A stretch of DNA of 13,483 nucleotides, taken from Rubrobacter sp. GTDB taxonomy: Bacteria; Actinomycetota; Rubrobacteria; Rubrobacterales; Rubrobacteraceae. This document shows positions 13,386-13,483 of this stretch, piece by piece. Both the position numbers and the translations under genes were made by a program. The notes beneath the pieces are model-generated. The model made no database searches, was not told the origin of the DNA, and was given only the letters and a program-made list of their open reading frames with translations. The DNA lies in assembly GCA_016781635.1 (NCBI GenBank), contig JADDPY010000040.1, positions 1 through 13,483 of the forward strand. Reading direction: 5' to 3'. Each line of letters starts with the position of its first letter. Within the stretch, counting starts at the first letter, position 1.

Positions 13386-13483
13386 GATACGGCGAGCCAC
13401 GAGGCCACCGCCCACCAGGAGGGCACCCGCGCCGAGCGTCAGGAGGCTAACGCCACCCGTCGCCGGAAGCTGACCGGAGCCAC
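13377..13483 (-). CDS. LPXTG cell-wall-anchored protein, C-terminal fragment
   Basis: Only the last 35 codons are inside the window; the 5' part lies beyond the right edge. They form a textbook sortase sorting signal: GSGQLPATGG with the LPXTG motif (LPATG), then a hydrophobic segment (VSLLTLGAGALLVGGGLV) and a positively charged tail ARRIVR before two stop codons (TAA TAA). A sortase would cut between Thr and Gly and join the protein to the peptidoglycan, which argues for a Gram-positive cell. The role of the surface domain cannot be known. A strong intrinsic terminator follows, so the gene probably belongs to a separate transcript from the polysaccharide operon. I read the frame base by base; the motif is unambiguous. 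Confidence 0.88.
   Translation of the reverse strand, partial: GSGQLPATGGVSLLTLGAGALLVGGGLVARRIVR

Noticed and set aside
1..13483. tRNA, rRNA, CRISPR array, transposase or phage genes
   Set aside because: Looked for on both strands; none seen. The only repeated DNA comes from the paralogous sulfotransferase genes.

Overview
The window looks like part of an exopolysaccharide or capsule biosynthesis locus from a high-GC, Gram-positive (monoderm) actinobacterium. A Rubrobacter-like organism is my best guess. This rests on the high GC content, heavy use of AGG for arginine, many GTG/TTG starts, an LPXTG cell-wall sorting signal at one edge, a capsule chain-length protein and kinase-like protein encoded separately as in Gram-positives, and no outer-membrane export genes. 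The genus is inference and cannot be proved from the window.

Every supported gene is on the minus strand, so transcription runs from high to low coordinates. At the right edge is the C-terminus of an LPXTG (LPATG) surface protein (13377-13483), followed by an intrinsic terminator (13307-13340). A candidate promoter (about 13240-13266) then starts the main operon. First comes an export and polymerisation block: a membrane-anchored TPR protein (12410-13228), a Wzz-like chain-length protein (11656-12420), a CpsD/BY-kinase-like ATPase with an altered P-loop (11016-11663), an O-antigen polymerase/ligase-family protein (9439-11001) and a Wzx-type flippase (7798-9354). A good internal promoter candidate precedes the flippase.

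The second block builds and decorates the glycan: sulfotransferase A (6912-7790), sulfotransferase B (5960-6904), a GT2 glycosyltransferase (5013-5963), sulfotransferase C (3976-4899), a sulfotransferase D of a different subfamily (2952-3893), a TuaH-like GT-B glycosyltransferase (1801-2955), a WecG/TagA-type glycosyltransferase (1046-1804), and a polyprenyl-phosphate sugar phosphotransferase that runs off the left edge (1-962).

Together these encode a Wzx/Wzy-dependent pathway. The sugar phosphotransferase loads the first sugar on the lipid carrier, WecG and the two glycosyltransferases extend it, Wzx flips the unit, Wzy polymerises it, and the Wzz/kinase-like pair sets chain length. The distinctive feature is four sulfotransferase genes, three of them closely related paralogs, which predicts a heavily sulfated polysaccharide. 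No PAPS synthesis or nucleotide-sugar genes lie in the window. Genes are tightly packed, many with ATGA, GTGA or TTGA overlaps. No stretch longer than about 150 bases lacks a gene, and I saw no tRNA, rRNA, CRISPR array or insertion sequence.
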